From positions 202,475-266,474 of the forward strand of contig NZ_SSON01000078.1 in assembly GCF_029871245.1 (NCBI RefSeq): a stretch of 64,000 nt of DNA. Direction: 5' to 3'. This DNA is from Pseudomonas sp. BN102. GTDB lineage: Bacteria > Pseudomonadota > Gammaproteobacteria > Pseudomonadales > Pseudomonadaceae. A program made the position numbers and the translations under genes. Shown here piece by piece: positions 36,918 to 45,882 of the stretch. Numbering within the stretch: the stretch's first letter is position 1; each line of letters begins with the position of its first letter. Under the pieces are notes generated by a model, which was given only the letters and a program-made list of their open reading frames with translations, had not been told where the DNA came from and ran no database searches.

Positions 36918-38240
36918 TCAATGCGCCGGCTGGACGATGGCGTTGCCCGGCAGCGCCGGCAACCGCGTCAGGTGCAAGGACACCAGTACCGCCACTACCA
37001 GCAGCGAGCCGATGAACAGGCCGACGCCTTCCCAGCCGTAGAGGTGCCAGAACAGCCCGCCGAGGGTTCCGGCCAGGCTCGAACCCACGTAGTAGCTGAA
37101 CAGGTAGAGGGACGAGGCCTGGCCCTTCGCGCGCTGGGCGCGGCGGCCGATCCAGCTGCTGGCCACCGAGTGGGCGCCGAAGAAGCCGAAGGTGAAGATC
37201 GCCATGCCGGCAAGGATCACGCCCAGGGGGTTGAACAGGGTCAGCACGAGGCCGCCCAGCATCAGCAGGATGGCCGCCCAGAGCACCTTGCGCCGGCCCA
37301 CCTTGTCCGCCAGCGACCCGACCCAGGCCGAGCTGTAGATGCCCGAGAGGTAGACCACCGAGAGCACGCCCACCAGGGCCTGGCTCATCTGGTAGGGCCC
37401 CGCCAGCAGGCGGTAGCCGATGTAGTTGAACAGGGTGACGAAGCTGCCCATCAGCAGGAAGCCGATCAGGAACAGCCAGGGCAGGCCGGCGTCCCGGAAG
37501 TGCAGGCGATAACCCTCGACCAAGGTGGCGGGCTTGAGAGGCGCCGGGCGGAAGTGCCGGGACTCCGGCAGCACGCGCCAGAACACCAGGCCCGCCAGCA
37601 GCGCCAGGCCGCCCATCAGCGCCAGGGCCGCGTGCCAGGAAACGAAGTCCACCATCACCCCGCTGATCAGCCGGCCACTCATGCCGCCAATGGCATTGCC
37701 GCCTATGTAGAGCCCCATGGACAGGCCCAGGTGGTGCGGGTGGATCTCCTCGCTGAGGTAGGTCATTGCCACGGCGGCCAGGCCGCTGAGGGACAGGCCC
37801 ACCAGCGCGCGCATTACCAGCACACCTTCCCAGGTCGGCATTGCCGCGCTGGCCAGGGTGAAGAGGGCAGCGGCGATCAGCGACACCACCATCACCGGCT
37901 TGCGGCCGATGGCGTCGGACAGCGGCCCGGTCACCAGCAGGCCGAGGGCGAGCATGGCGGTGGACACCGAGAGCGCCAGGCTGCTCTGGGCGGCAGTGAT
38001 CGAGAAGGCCTTGGACAGCACCGGCATCATCGGCTGGATGCAGTACAGCAGGGCGAAGGTGGCGAAGCCGCCGGAGAACAGCGCCAGCGAGGTGCGCATG
38101 AACTGCGGCGTGCCCTTCCTGATGTAGGTCGGGAGTTCGGGGTCATTGGCGGCGGCGTCCGGCAGCTCGGCTGCTTCACGGGCCGCCTCGCTAAACGCGG
38201 GTTCGTCTTCGGTCTTGAGTACTGCCTGGGGTTTGCTCAC
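36918..38240 (-). CDS. MFS transporter, YnfM-like
   Basis: A 440-residue major facilitator with twelve predicted helices after a 45-residue cytoplasmic N-terminus. MFS signature loops GPLSDAIGRKPVM (after helix 2) and GSLADKVGRRKVL (after helix 8) are present. The subfamily resembles YnfM/arabinose-efflux-like exporters of unknown substrate. It is divergent from a LysR regulator whose gene begins 170 bases away, the standard arrangement for an exporter with its own regulator. Confidence 0.88.
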   Translation of the reverse strand: MSKPQAVLKTEDEPAFSEAAREAAELPDAAANDPELPTYIRKGTPQFMRTSLALFSGGFATFALLYCIQPMMPVLSKAFSITAAQSSLALSVSTAMLALGLLVTGPLSDAIGRKPVMVVSLIAAALFTLASAAMPTWEGVLVMRALVGLSLSGLAAVAMTYLSEEIHPHHLGLSMGLYIGGNAIGGMSGRLISGVMVDFVSWHAALALMGGLALLAGLVFWRVLPESRHFRPAPLKPATLVEGYRLHFRDAGLPWLFLIGFLLMGSFVTLFNYIGYRLLAGPYQMSQALVGVLSVVYLSGIYSSAWVGSLADKVGRRKVLWAAILLMLGGLVLTLFNPLGVILAGMAIFTFGFFGAHSVASSWIGRRAQRAKGQASSLYLFSYYVGSSLAGTLGGLFWHLYGWEGVGLFIGSLLVVAVLVSLHLTRLPALPGNAIVQPAH

Positions 38241-38413
38241 GGGGCACCTTCGGAGAGTTTGCGGCGAGCAGGCACAACGATGCCGTGCCGCCTGTATCTG
38301 GGGCTGGGAATTCGTTGTTGGGGTTATGTGACGAAGAATATAGAGAGGTTTATATTATCTCCAATATATTATTCGACACATTTGATACCTTTTACCTATC
38401 AATAGGCAGCCCC

Positions 38414-39325
38414 ATGGAACTGAGACACCTGCGCTATTTCATTGCCGTGGCCGAGGAGTTGCACTTCGGCCGGGCAGCCGAGCAACTGGGCATTTCCCAG
38501 CCGCCCTTGAGCCAGCAGATCCAGGCGTTGGAGGAAGAAGTCGGCGCGCGCCTGCTGGAACGCACCAACAGACGGGTGGAGCTCACAGAAGCCGGTCGCC
38601 TGTTCCTCGACGAGTCCCGCCAGGTGCTGGCCCAGGTGGACAAGGCGGTGCAACTGGCGCGCCGCGCCCAGCGTGGCGAGCTGGGCGAACTGAAGGTCGG
38701 CTTCACCTCGTCGGCGCCCTTCACCTCCACTGTTCCCCGCAGTATCCACGCCTTCCGCCAGGCCTACCCCGACGTGCACCTGGAGCTGCATGAAATGAGC
38801 AGCGCGGAAACGGTCAAGGCGCTGCTGGAAGACAGGTTGCAGGTGGGAGTGATCCGCCCCCTCGCCCTGCCGGACAACCTGCTGGCCGTGGAGCTGTTCC
38901 GCGAGCCGCTGGTGGCGGTGCTGCGCGCCGATCACCCGCTGGCCGCAGGCAGCGCGGAAGGGCTGGAGATCGCGGCCCTGGCGGAGGAACCCTTCGTGTT
39001 CTTCCCGCGTACCTTCGGCACCGGCCTCTACGACCAGTTGATCGCGCTCACCCGCGAGGCGGGCTTCTCCCCGCGCATCGCCCAGGAAGCCAGCGAGGCG
39101 ATGACCATCATCGGCCTGGTATCGGCGGGGCTGGGGGTATCCGTGCTGCCCGCCTCCTTCCGCCGCACCCGGGTCGACGGCGTGATCTACCGCACCCTGC
39201 TGGACCCCGGCGCGACCACCGCCGTCTGGCTGGTGCGCAGGCGCGGCGAGCGCTCGCCCCTGGCACTGTCCTTCGTCGAACTGGTCACCCGCGAGGCTGC
39301 CGCCATCCGCGATCGCAAACTGTAG
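38414..39325 (+). CDS. LysR-family transcriptional regulator
   Basis: A 303-residue LysR protein. The winged helix-turn-helix occupies residues 1-60 (MELRHLRYFIAVAEELHFGRAAEQLGISQPPLS), followed by a linker helix and a periplasmic-binding-fold effector domain (about 92-295). The start is the ATG at 38414 directly before the conserved MELRHLRYF; an open frame before it crosses the AT-rich divergent promoter region (38330-38400). Its likely target is the divergent MFS exporter. The inducer is unknown. Confidence 0.92.
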   Translation: MELRHLRYFIAVAEELHFGRAAEQLGISQPPLSQQIQALEEEVGARLLERTNRRVELTEAGRLFLDESRQVLAQVDKAVQLARRAQRGELGELKVGFTSSAPFTSTVPRSIHAFRQAYPDVHLELHEMSSAETVKALLEDRLQVGVIRPLALPDNLLAVELFREPLVAVLRADHPLAAGSAEGLEIAALAEEPFVFFPRTFGTGLYDQLIALTREAGFSPRIAQEASEAMTIIGLVSAGLGVSVLPASFRRTRVDGVIYRTLLDPGATTAVWLVRRRGERSPLALSFVELVTREAAAIRDRKL

Positions 39326-39420
39326 GAGGGGTCGGGCGGCGTTCCGCGATACCCATCAGCGGGACCGATCGCGAATGAATTCGCTCACACAATGAAGCAC
39401 CGCTGAAAATTCCGACGCCA

Positions 39421-39447
39421 CGTCACAAACCCGCCCCCTGGTTCGTC
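39421..39447 (+). promoter_or_regulatory. ECF41-type promoter before the AhpD-like gene
   Basis: CGTCACA, then exactly 16 bases, then CGTC. The consensus reported for ECF41 sigma factors is TGTCACA-N16-CGTC, so only the first base differs. It lies 43 bases before the AhpD-like gene that is co-transcribed with the ECF41 gene, implying autoregulation. Confidence 0.8.
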
Positions 39448-39489
39448 GTGAAGGTGTAACCCCTTCCAAGCCGAACCGAGGACACCGCC

Positions 39490-39921
39490 ATGACACCCGC
39501 AAGCCCCGTCAACTATCAGCAGGTCATCCCCGAAGTCATCAACGCCATGGGCGAAGTGCACACCCCCATGGACGCCCTGGGCCTTCCGCGCAGCCTGCAC
39601 CACCTGGTGCAGCTGCGGGCCTCGCAACTCAACCAATGCGCCTTCTGCGTGAAGATGCACACCCGTGAAGCGCGGGAAGACGGCGAGACCGACGAGCGCC
39701 TGGACCGCCTGGTGGTCTGGGACCACTGCAGCGACTTCACCCCGCGCGAGAAGGCGGCCCTGGCCTGGACCGAGGCCCTCACCCAGCTCGACCGCCGGAC
39801 CGACTATGCTGCCCTGCGCACGGCATTGCGCGAGCATTTCAGCGATGTGGAAATCGGCGTGCTGACCGCCACCGTGGCCATGATCAACCTCTGGAACCGC
39901 ATCCAGATATCGAGGCACTGA
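39490..39921 (+). CDS. Carboxymuconolactone decarboxylase/AhpD-family protein
   Basis: A 143-residue helical protein of the CMD/AhpD family, with the redox motif NQCAFCVKMHTREAR (CxxC near residue 50, followed by His). Such proteins act as thiol-disulfide or peroxidase-related enzymes. It is separated by one base from the following ECF sigma gene; this pairing of a CMD protein with ECF41 is the family hallmark. Its start follows GAGGACACCGCC, with the ECF41 promoter 43 bases upstream. The physiological substrate is unknown. Confidence 0.9.
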   Translation: MTPASPVNYQQVIPEVINAMGEVHTPMDALGLPRSLHHLVQLRASQLNQCAFCVKMHTREAREDGETDERLDRLVVWDHCSDFTPREKAALAWTEALTQLDRRTDYAALRTALREHFSDVEIGVLTATVAMINLWNRIQISRH

Positions 39922-39922
39922 C

Positions 39923-40804
39923 GTGAGAGAAACCGCTGCAACGGCCGTCTTCGAAGACAGCCGCCGCTTCCTGCTGAACCTGGCCTACCGCATCCTCGGC
40001 TCGCGCAGCGATGCCGAGGACGCGGTACAGGAAACCTTTCTCAAGTGGCGCGAAAGCGATCACGCCGCCCTGGACAATCCGCGCGCCTGGCTGACCACCC
40101 TCTGCACCCGCCATTGCATCGACCAGTTGCGTCTGGCGCACCGGGCACGGGTGGACTACGTCGGCACCTGGCTGCCGGAACCCATCCACAGCGAAACCAC
40201 GGAGTCGCCGGAACAGATGCTGGAACTCTCCTCTTCGCTGTCCACCGCCTTCCTCCTGTTGCTGGAACGGCTCACCCCCAAGGAACGCGCGGCCTACCTG
40301 CTCGTCGATATCTTCGACCTGGCCTACCCCGATGTCGCCCGCGCCATCGGCGTCCAGGAGGCCGCCTGCCGCAAGCTGGTGTCCCGCGCCCGCGCCGGCC
40401 TGGCCGAGGGCAAGGTGCGCCAGGCCCCGCCGCGCGAACGCCAGGAACAGCTGCTCGACGCCTTCCATGCGGCCATCGCCAGTGGTGCCACCGCCGGGCT
40501 GACCGCCCTGCTCGCAGACGAAGTGGAACTCTGCGCCGACGGTGGCGGCAGAGTGCCGACCCTGGGCCACATTCTCCATGGCAAGGCCGAGGTACTGGCG
40601 TTCATCTACGACTCGCTGCGCGGCTACTGGGGCGACTACCGCTGGCTGCCCGCCGACCTCAACGGTGGGCGCGGGGTGATCCTGGCCAGTGCCGGGGAGG
40701 TGGTGGCCTCGGTCACCTTCGCCTATGACGAGCGGGGTCAGGTCAGCAACATCTACATCGTGCGCAATCCGGAGAAACTGGCCGGCCTCGAGTTGCCCGG
40801 CTGA
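39923..40804 (+). CDS. ECF41-family RNA polymerase sigma factor with SnoaL-like C-terminal domain
   Basis: A 293-residue sigma factor without a separate anti-sigma gene. Sigma region 2 is near 12-75 ([27 protein letters not shown]), sigma region 4 near 105-165, and a C-terminal SnoaL/NTF2-like extension follows. ECF41 hallmarks are present: WLPEPIH in the linker, [10 protein letters not shown] in the extension and the terminal NPEKL. The extension normally regulates activity in place of an anti-sigma factor. Translation starts at GTG, two bases after the stop of the CMD gene. The trigger is unknown; a catalase gene follows, which hints at oxidative stress but is not proof. Confidence 0.92.
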   Translation: MRETAATAVFEDSRRFLLNLAYRILGSRSDAEDAVQETFLKWRESDHAALDNPRAWLTTLCTRHCIDQLRLAHRARVDYVGTWLPEPIHSETTESPEQMLELSSSLSTAFLLLLERLTPKERAAYLLVDIFDLAYPDVARAIGVQEAACRKLVSRARAGLAEGKVRQAPPRERQEQLLDAFHAAIASGATAGLTALLADEVELCADGGGRVPTLGHILHGKAEVLAFIYDSLRGYWGDYRWLPADLNGGRGVILASAGEVVASVTFAYDERGQVSNIYIVRNPEKLAGLELPG

Positions 40805-40935
40805 GACGCCGGCGACGGCTGACCGGTCAGGCCCGGAAGCCTCGTCTAAGCTTCTCCGGACGTTCGCGTTGCGAGTCCTGTTCCGGGGCTGTAGTCGTCC
40901 GCCGCATCACTTTGCAACCCAAGGAGAGGCCTGAG

Positions 40936-42372
40936 ATGACCAAGAAAAACCTGACCAATGCCACCGGCGCGCCGGTGGTGGACAACCTCAACATCCAGAC
41001 CGCCGGCCCCCGTGGCCCGGCTCTGCTGCAGGACATCTGGCTGATCGAGAAGCTCGCTCACTTCGACCGCGAAGTGATCCCCGAGCGGCGCATGCACGCC
41101 AAGGGCGCAGGCGCCTACGGCACCTTCACCGTCACCCACGACATCACCCGCTACACCCGCGCCAGCCTCTTCGCCAAGGTCGGCAAGCAGACTCCGCTCT
41201 TCCTGCGCTTCTCCACCGTCGCCGGCGAACGCGGCGCGGCCGATGCCGAACGCGACATCCGTGGCTTCGCGGTGAAGTTCTACACCGACGAAGGCAACTG
41301 GGACATAGTCGGCAACAACACCCCGGTATTCTTCTTCCGCGACCCGCTGCGTTTCCCCGACCTCAACCACGCGGTCAAGCGCGACCCGCGCACCGGCCTG
41401 CGCAGCGCAGCGAACAACTGGGACTTCTGGACCCTGCTGCCGGAAGCGCTGCACCAGATCACCATCGTCATGAGCGACCGCGGCATCCCGAAGACCTACC
41501 GGCACATGCACGGCTTCGGCAGCCACACCTTCAGCATGATCAACGCGAAGAACGAGCGGGTCTGGGTCAAGTTCCACTTCAAGAGCCAGCAAGGCATCGA
41601 GAACCTCAGCGACAGCGAAGCCGCCCAGGTGATAGGTGGCGACCGCGAAAGCCACCTGCGTGACCTCTACGACAGCATCGAGAAGGGCGACTTCCCGCGC
41701 TGGACCCTCTACATCCAGGTGATGACCGAAGACCAGGCGCGCACCCACAAGCACAACCCCTTCGACCTCACCAAGGTCTGGCGCCATGGCGACTACCCCT
41801 TGATCGAAGTAGGGGTGATGGAGCTCAACAAGAACCCGGAAAACCACTTCGCCGAAGTGGAACAGGCGGCCTTCTCGCCGGCCAACGTGGTGCCCGGCAT
41901 CGGTTTCTCGCCGGACAAGATGCTCCAGGCGCGACTCTTTTCCTACGGCGACGCGCAGCGCTACCGCCTGGGGGTCAACTTCAACCTGATTCCGGTGAAT
42001 GCCCCGCGCTGCCCGTACAACAGCTACCACCGCGACGGTTTCATGCGCACCGACAGCAATGCTGGCTCCACCATCGCCCACTACCCCAACAGCCAGGGAC
42101 TCTGGGAGGACAGCCAGGCGCTGGCCGAGCCGCCGCTGCCGCTGGAAGGCGACGCCGCCAACTGGGACCACCGGGTCGACGTGGACCACTTCGAACAGCC
42201 CGGCGACCTGTTCCGCCTGATGACGCCGGCGCAGCAGCAGCTGCTGTTCGAGAACACCGCGCGCGGCATGGGCGACGCGCCGCTGGAAGTGAAGCAGCGG
42301 CATGTCGCCAACTGCACCAAGGCCGACCCGGCCTATGGCGCCGGGGTGGCCAGAGCGTTGGGATTGGCTTGA
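40936..42372 (+). CDS. katA: Monofunctional haem catalase, clade 3 small-subunit type
   Basis: A 478-residue cytoplasmic catalase, normal length for the small-subunit clade. The active-site His is in [14 protein letters not shown] near residue 54, the distal Asn in [14 protein letters not shown] near 127 and the haem-ligand Tyr in [14 protein letters not shown] near 338. The start follows AAGGAGAGG. It is 131 bases after the ECF41 gene, so read-through is possible but a separate promoter is likely. Pseudomonas usually carries more than one catalase; the symbol is by resemblance to KatA. Confidence 0.9.
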   Translation: MTKKNLTNATGAPVVDNLNIQTAGPRGPALLQDIWLIEKLAHFDREVIPERRMHAKGAGAYGTFTVTHDITRYTRASLFAKVGKQTPLFLRFSTVAGERGAADAERDIRGFAVKFYTDEGNWDIVGNNTPVFFFRDPLRFPDLNHAVKRDPRTGLRSAANNWDFWTLLPEALHQITIVMSDRGIPKTYRHMHGFGSHTFSMINAKNERVWVKFHFKSQQGIENLSDSEAAQVIGGDRESHLRDLYDSIEKGDFPRWTLYIQVMTEDQARTHKHNPFDLTKVWRHGDYPLIEVGVMELNKNPENHFAEVEQAAFSPANVVPGIGFSPDKMLQARLFSYGDAQRYRLGVNFNLIPVNAPRCPYNSYHRDGFMRTDSNAGSTIAHYPNSQGLWEDSQALAEPPLPLEGDAANWDHRVDVDHFEQPGDLFRLMTPAQQQLLFENTARGMGDAPLEVKQRHVANCTKADPAYGAGVARALGLA

Positions 42373-42700
42373 GGCCCGGAGGCAGGCACTGAGGCTGCCT
42401 GCCCTACCTTTGTGGGGGCGAATTCATTCGCTGAGGGCTGCGCAGCAGCCCCATTCGAGCTCCGCAGGGCAGACCTGCGATCTGCTTAGCCAATGAATTC
42501 GCCCCCACAGTCATTCACCCCCCACAATCACTCCCCTGCCGTCGTCTTCCTCCCCCAAACAACGTTTTCTTCACATTTCGTCTGTCAAAGTCCGCCCGGT
42601 TTCGGCGGTCCCGATTGGAACCAATGTGCCATCAGGCGGTCTTATCGCCTCTGGCGCCGCCCACCCCACTGGGGCCCGCCTTTCGTCTTGAGCCCTATGG
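42373..42700. other. 328-bp intergenic region with hairpins and a palindromic element
   Basis: A GGCAGGC/GCCTGCC hairpin at 42381-42403 may end the catalase transcript. The palindromic element at 42411-42509 follows. The remaining 190 bases are relatively AT- and pyrimidine-rich (TTTTCTTCACATTTCG) and probably carry the promoter of the LTA-synthase-like gene; no gene is seen. Confidence 0.6.
42411..42509 (+). repeat. 99-bp palindromic element, copy A (left of LTA-synthase-like gene)
   Basis: The ends TGTGGGGGCGAATTCATTCG and its inverted partner (GAATTCGCCCCCACA) enclose about 58 bases that fold further. The interior matches the reverse complement of the element at 44843-44942, so the two lie in opposite orientations around the gene between them. 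It has no coding capacity and resembles a REP-derived or MITE-like unit. Confidence 0.8.
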
Positions 42701-44797
42701 ATGCTTGATCGCATGACCGCAAAGGAACCCATCGCCACCCGGCAGACCTCGTTCAGCCTGGACACCCCCACCGTCAAGAGCCACCTGACCTTCACCCTGC
42801 TCAGCGCCGCTGCGCTGATGGTCATGTACAGCCTGCTGCGCGTCGCGCTGCTTGCGTACAACAGCGACCAGATCGGCGACAGTCCGGCCTCGGTGTTCGT
42901 CGAAGCCTTCTACAACGGCCTGCGCTTCGACCTGCGCGTGGTGGTATTCGCATGTGTGCCGCTGCTGCTTTCGCTGCTCAGCGCCCGCGCCATGGCCGCC
43001 CGTGGCCTGCACCGCCTGTGGCTGACCGCCTTCGCCAGCCTGACCCTATTCATCGGCATCAGCGAGCTGGACTTCTACCGCGAATTCCACCAGCGCCTGA
43101 ACAGCCTGGTGTTCCAGTACCTGCAGGAAGACCTGGGCACGGTCTCCAGCATGATCTGGAACGGCTTCCCCGTGGGCCGCTACCTGATCGCCTGGGCCCT
43201 GGCCACCGCCCTGCTCTACCTGCTGTTCCGCGGCCTCGACCTGGCGAGCCGTCCGCGCGTTCGCGCCAGTGAAACGCCCGCCATGCGCAGCACCGCCCCC
43301 TGGTTCGGCCGCCTGGCCATCTTCATGGTCTGCCTGGTGGTGGCCGTGGTCGCCGCCCGCGGCCACCTGCGCCAGGGCCCACCGCTGCGCTGGGGCGATG
43401 CCTTCACCACCGAGTCGATGTTCGCCAATCAGCTGGGCCTGAACGGCACCCTGACCCTGGTGGACGCCGCCAAAAACAGCTTCTCCTCCCACCGCGACAA
43501 CGCCTGGAAGGCCACCCTGCCTGAGGATGAGGCCCTGGCCGCCGTGCGCGAGATGCTGCTGACCCCCAACGACAAGCTGGTGGATACCGACAAGGCCGCC
43601 ATTCGTCGCGATTACACCCCGCCGGCCGAAGGCACCCTGCCGATCCGCAATGTGGTGGTGATCCTCATGGAGAGCTTCGCCGGCCGCTATGTCGGCGCCA
43701 TGGGCAACCAGGACGGCATCACCCCCTACTTCGACAAGCTGGCCAAGGAGGGTCTGCTGTTCGATCGCTTCTTCTCCAACGGCACCCACACCCACCAGGG
43801 GATGTTCGCCACCATGGCCTGCTTCCCCAACCTGCCCAGCTTCGAGTACCTGATGCGTACCCCCGAGGGCGCGCACAAGTTCTCCGGCCTGCCGCAATTG
43901 CTCAGCGCCCGCGACTTCGACGACCTCTACGTCTACAACGGCAATTTCCAGTGGGACAACCAGTCCGGCTTCTTCAGCAACCAGGGCATGACCCGTTTCA
44001 TCGGCCGTGAGGACTTCGTCAACCCGGTGTTCATGGACCAGACCTGGGGCGTTTCCGACCAGGACATGTTCGACCGCGGCGCCGTGGAACTGGCCAAACA
44101 GCCCACCGACAAGCCCTTCTACGCCCTGCTGCAGACCCTCTCCAACCACACGCCCTATGCGCTGCCCACCGACCTGCCGGTGGAGCGGGTCACCGGCCAC
44201 GGCGGCCTCGACGAGCACCTGACCGCCATGCGCTACGCCGATTGGGCCCTGGGCCAGTTCTTCGAGAAGGCGCGCAAGGAGCCCTACTTCAAGGACACCC
44301 TGTTCGTGCTGGTGGGTGACCACGGTTTCGGCAGCGACAAGCAGCTCACCGAGATGGACCTGTTCCGCTTCAACGTGCCGCTGCTGCTGATCGGCCCCGG
44401 CGTGCAGGAGAAGTTCGGCAGTCTCAACCACAACGTCGCCACCCAGATCGACATCGTGCCGACCATCATGGGCCGCCTGGGCGGCGAAGTGCGTCACCAG
44501 TGCTGGGGTCGTGACCTGCTCAACCTGCCGGCGGACGATCCGGGTATCGGCGTGATCAAGCCGTCCGGCAGCGACCAGACTGTGGCCATCGTCAGCGACG
44601 ACCGCATCCTGGTGCAGCCGCGCGGCTTCCCGGCGCGTCTCTACCAGTACCAGCTTGGCGCCGATGCCAAGGTCGAGCGCATCCCCGGCGACAGCGACCC
44701 GCGCCTGCAGAAGTACCTGGAAGCCTTCCTCCAGACCGCCACCGGCGCCCTGCTGAACAACACCGCGGGTGTCGAGGACGCCAAGCAACATCAGTGA
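42701..44797 (+). CDS. LTA synthase-family membrane phosphoglycerol transferase/sulfatase
   Basis: A 698-residue inner-membrane enzyme with about five N-terminal helices (residues 28-235) and a periplasmic alkaline-phosphatase-fold domain (about 315-600). Metal and nucleophile motifs of the LtaS/OpgB/EptA group are visible: VVVILMESFAGRYVG, SNGTHTHQGMFATMAC (Thr nucleophile) and LVGDHGFGSDKQ. In Gram-negative bacteria such proteins transfer phosphoglycerol to periplasmic glucans or other glycans; the acceptor here is unknown. Starts at 42701 or 42713 are both possible. It is monocistronic, ends in a strong terminator, and is flanked by inverted repeats. Confidence 0.87.
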   Translation: MLDRMTAKEPIATRQTSFSLDTPTVKSHLTFTLLSAAALMVMYSLLRVALLAYNSDQIGDSPASVFVEAFYNGLRFDLRVVVFACVPLLLSLLSARAMAARGLHRLWLTAFASLTLFIGISELDFYREFHQRLNSLVFQYLQEDLGTVSSMIWNGFPVGRYLIAWALATALLYLLFRGLDLASRPRVRASETPAMRSTAPWFGRLAIFMVCLVVAVVAARGHLRQGPPLRWGDAFTTESMFANQLGLNGTLTLVDAAKNSFSSHRDNAWKATLPEDEALAAVREMLLTPNDKLVDTDKAAIRRDYTPPAEGTLPIRNVVVILMESFAGRYVGAMGNQDGITPYFDKLAKEGLLFDRFFSNGTHTHQGMFATMACFPNLPSFEYLMRTPEGAHKFSGLPQLLSARDFDDLYVYNGNFQWDNQSGFFSNQGMTRFIGREDFVNPVFMDQTWGVSDQDMFDRGAVELAKQPTDKPFYALLQTLSNHTPYALPTDLPVERVTGHGGLDEHLTAMRYADWALGQFFEKARKEPYFKDTLFVLVGDHGFGSDKQLTEMDLFRFNVPLLLIGPGVQEKFGSLNHNVATQIDIVPTIMGRLGGEVRHQCWGRDLLNLPADDPGIGVIKPSGSDQTVAIVSDDRILVQPRGFPARLYQYQLGADAKVERIPGDSDPRLQKYLEAFLQTATGALLNNTAGVEDAKQHQ

Positions 44798-44804
44798 CGG
44801 ACCC

Positions 44805-44840
44805 GGCCCCGCGGAATGCGGGGCCGCTTCTGCTTTTTTT
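44805..44840 (+). terminator. Intrinsic terminator of the LTA-synthase-like gene
   Basis: Perfect stem GGCCCCGC/GCGGGGCC with a five-base loop, then GCTTCTGC and seven T. It begins eight bases after the stop codon. Confidence 0.88.
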
Positions 44841-44842
44841 AC

Positions 44843-44942
44843 TGTGGGGGCGAATTCATTCGCCAAGCAGACCGCAGGTCTGCCCTGCGATGCTTCCATG
44901 GCGGCCGCTGCGCGGCCCTTAGCGAATGAATTCGCCCCCACA
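44843..44942 (-). repeat. 100-bp palindromic element, copy B (right of LTA-synthase-like gene)
   Basis: Same outer arms as copy A at 42411, beginning TGTGGGGGCGAATTCATTCG. Its interior (AAGCAGACCGCAGGTCTGCC and following) is similar to the reverse complement of copy A's interior (AAGCAGATCGCAGGTCTGCC). Shorter relatives lie at 19249 and 63000. Confidence 0.8.
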
Positions 44943-45021
44943 GGTTATCCCCCTGCAAGAATCCCCGCCGCTCCACCCTCTCCCCGCCCCAACGCTTGAC
45001 AGCCCCGCCCCAAACGCCCAA

Positions 45022-45038
45022 ATTACGCAAAGTGTAAA
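45022..45038. promoter_or_regulatory. Probable HmgR operator before maiA
   Basis: ATTACG, five bases, TGTAAA. The hmgA operator at 59073-59089 is ATTACG-N5-CGTAAT, so the left half is identical and the right half matches at four of six bases. A further GATTACG follows at 45041. It lies about 20 bases after a TTGACA box and 70 bases before maiA, a position suited to repression. Confidence 0.6.
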
Positions 45039-45106
45039 TTGATTACGAAAATAACAATGCCGGCTACCGGGTTCCCGGACCGCCTGCCGCCTGCGTGAGT
45101 GCTTTT

Positions 45107-45739
45107 ATGGACCTCTACACCTATTACCGCTCCACCTCCTCCTACCGGGTGCGCATCGCCCTGGCGCTGAAGGGGCTGGAAGCTCGGCAGATTCCGGTGA
45201 ACCTGATCCAGGACGGAGGCCAGCAGCACAAGCCCGACTACAAGGCGATCAATCCCCAGGGCCGCGTGCCCAGCCTGCGTACCGACGAAGGCCAGGTGCT
45301 GACCCAGTCCCCCGCCATCATCGAATACCTCGAAGAACGTTATCCCCAGCCCGCCCTCCTGCCCCAGGGCCTCGAGGAACGCGCCCGCCAGCGCGCGGTG
45401 GCCGCCATCATCGGCTGCGACATCCACCCGCTGCACAATGTCGCCGTGCTCAACCGCCTGCGCGGCCTGGAGATCGGCGAAGCGGAGGTGATGGGCTGGA
45501 TTCGTCACTGGATCGCCGAGGGCTTCGACGCTGTCGAAGCCTTGATAGGCGATGAAGGTTTCTGCTTCGGCGAGCCGGGCCTGGCCGACGTCTACCTGCT
45601 ACCGCAGGTCTACGCCGCCCGCCGCTTCGAACTGGACCTGTCACACTATCCGAAGATCGCCCGGGTCGAACGCCTCGCCCTGCAGCATCCGGCGTTCATC
45701 CAGGCACACCCCGACCAGCAAGCCGACAAACCGGCCTGA
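45107..45739 (+). CDS. maiA: Maleylacetoacetate isomerase
   Basis: A 210-residue zeta-class glutathione transferase that isomerises 4-maleylacetoacetate to fumarylacetoacetate, the step between HmgA and FahA in tyrosine degradation. The thioredoxin-like N-terminus has the class motif YYRSTSSYRVRIALALKG (Ser-Ser-Cys is replaced by Ser-Thr-Ser-Ser) and NPQGRVPSLRTDEGQVLTQSPAIIEYLEE. The C-terminal helical domain has CDIHPLHNVAVLNRL. The ATG at 45107 starts the conserved MDLYTYYRS. It lies beside hpd rather than with hmgA-fahA, 14 kb away. Confidence 0.92.
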   Translation: MDLYTYYRSTSSYRVRIALALKGLEARQIPVNLIQDGGQQHKPDYKAINPQGRVPSLRTDEGQVLTQSPAIIEYLEERYPQPALLPQGLEERARQRAVAAIIGCDIHPLHNVAVLNRLRGLEIGEAEVMGWIRHWIAEGFDAVEALIGDEGFCFGEPGLADVYLLPQVYAARRFELDLSHYPKIARVERLALQHPAFIQAHPDQQADKPA

Positions 45740-45882
45740 GGCAACCCCATATGCAGAGCCTCGGATTCAAGGTCACCATTGGCGACCACCTCGCCCGCAG
45801 CGTGCGCGGCATTTCCTGCGCGCCGCCCGTTGCCACCTCGCATTGACCTATAACTTCCACTACATGCTTGAGGTGCAAAAAA

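Larger units (their letters stand above)
44798..45106. other. 309-bp intergenic region: terminator, repeat, promoter and operator
   Basis: From left to right it contains the LTA-synthase-like terminator (44805-44840), the palindromic element copy B (44843-44942), a possible -35 TTGACA at 44996 and the HmgR-like operator (45022-45038) before maiA. No gene is seen. Confidence 0.7.

Noticed and set aside
43046-44941. A 631-codon minus-strand frame opposite the LTA-synthase-like gene
   Set aside because: The plus-strand product has clear motifs and helices; the antisense frame is repetitive Gly/Val/His/Glu sequence.
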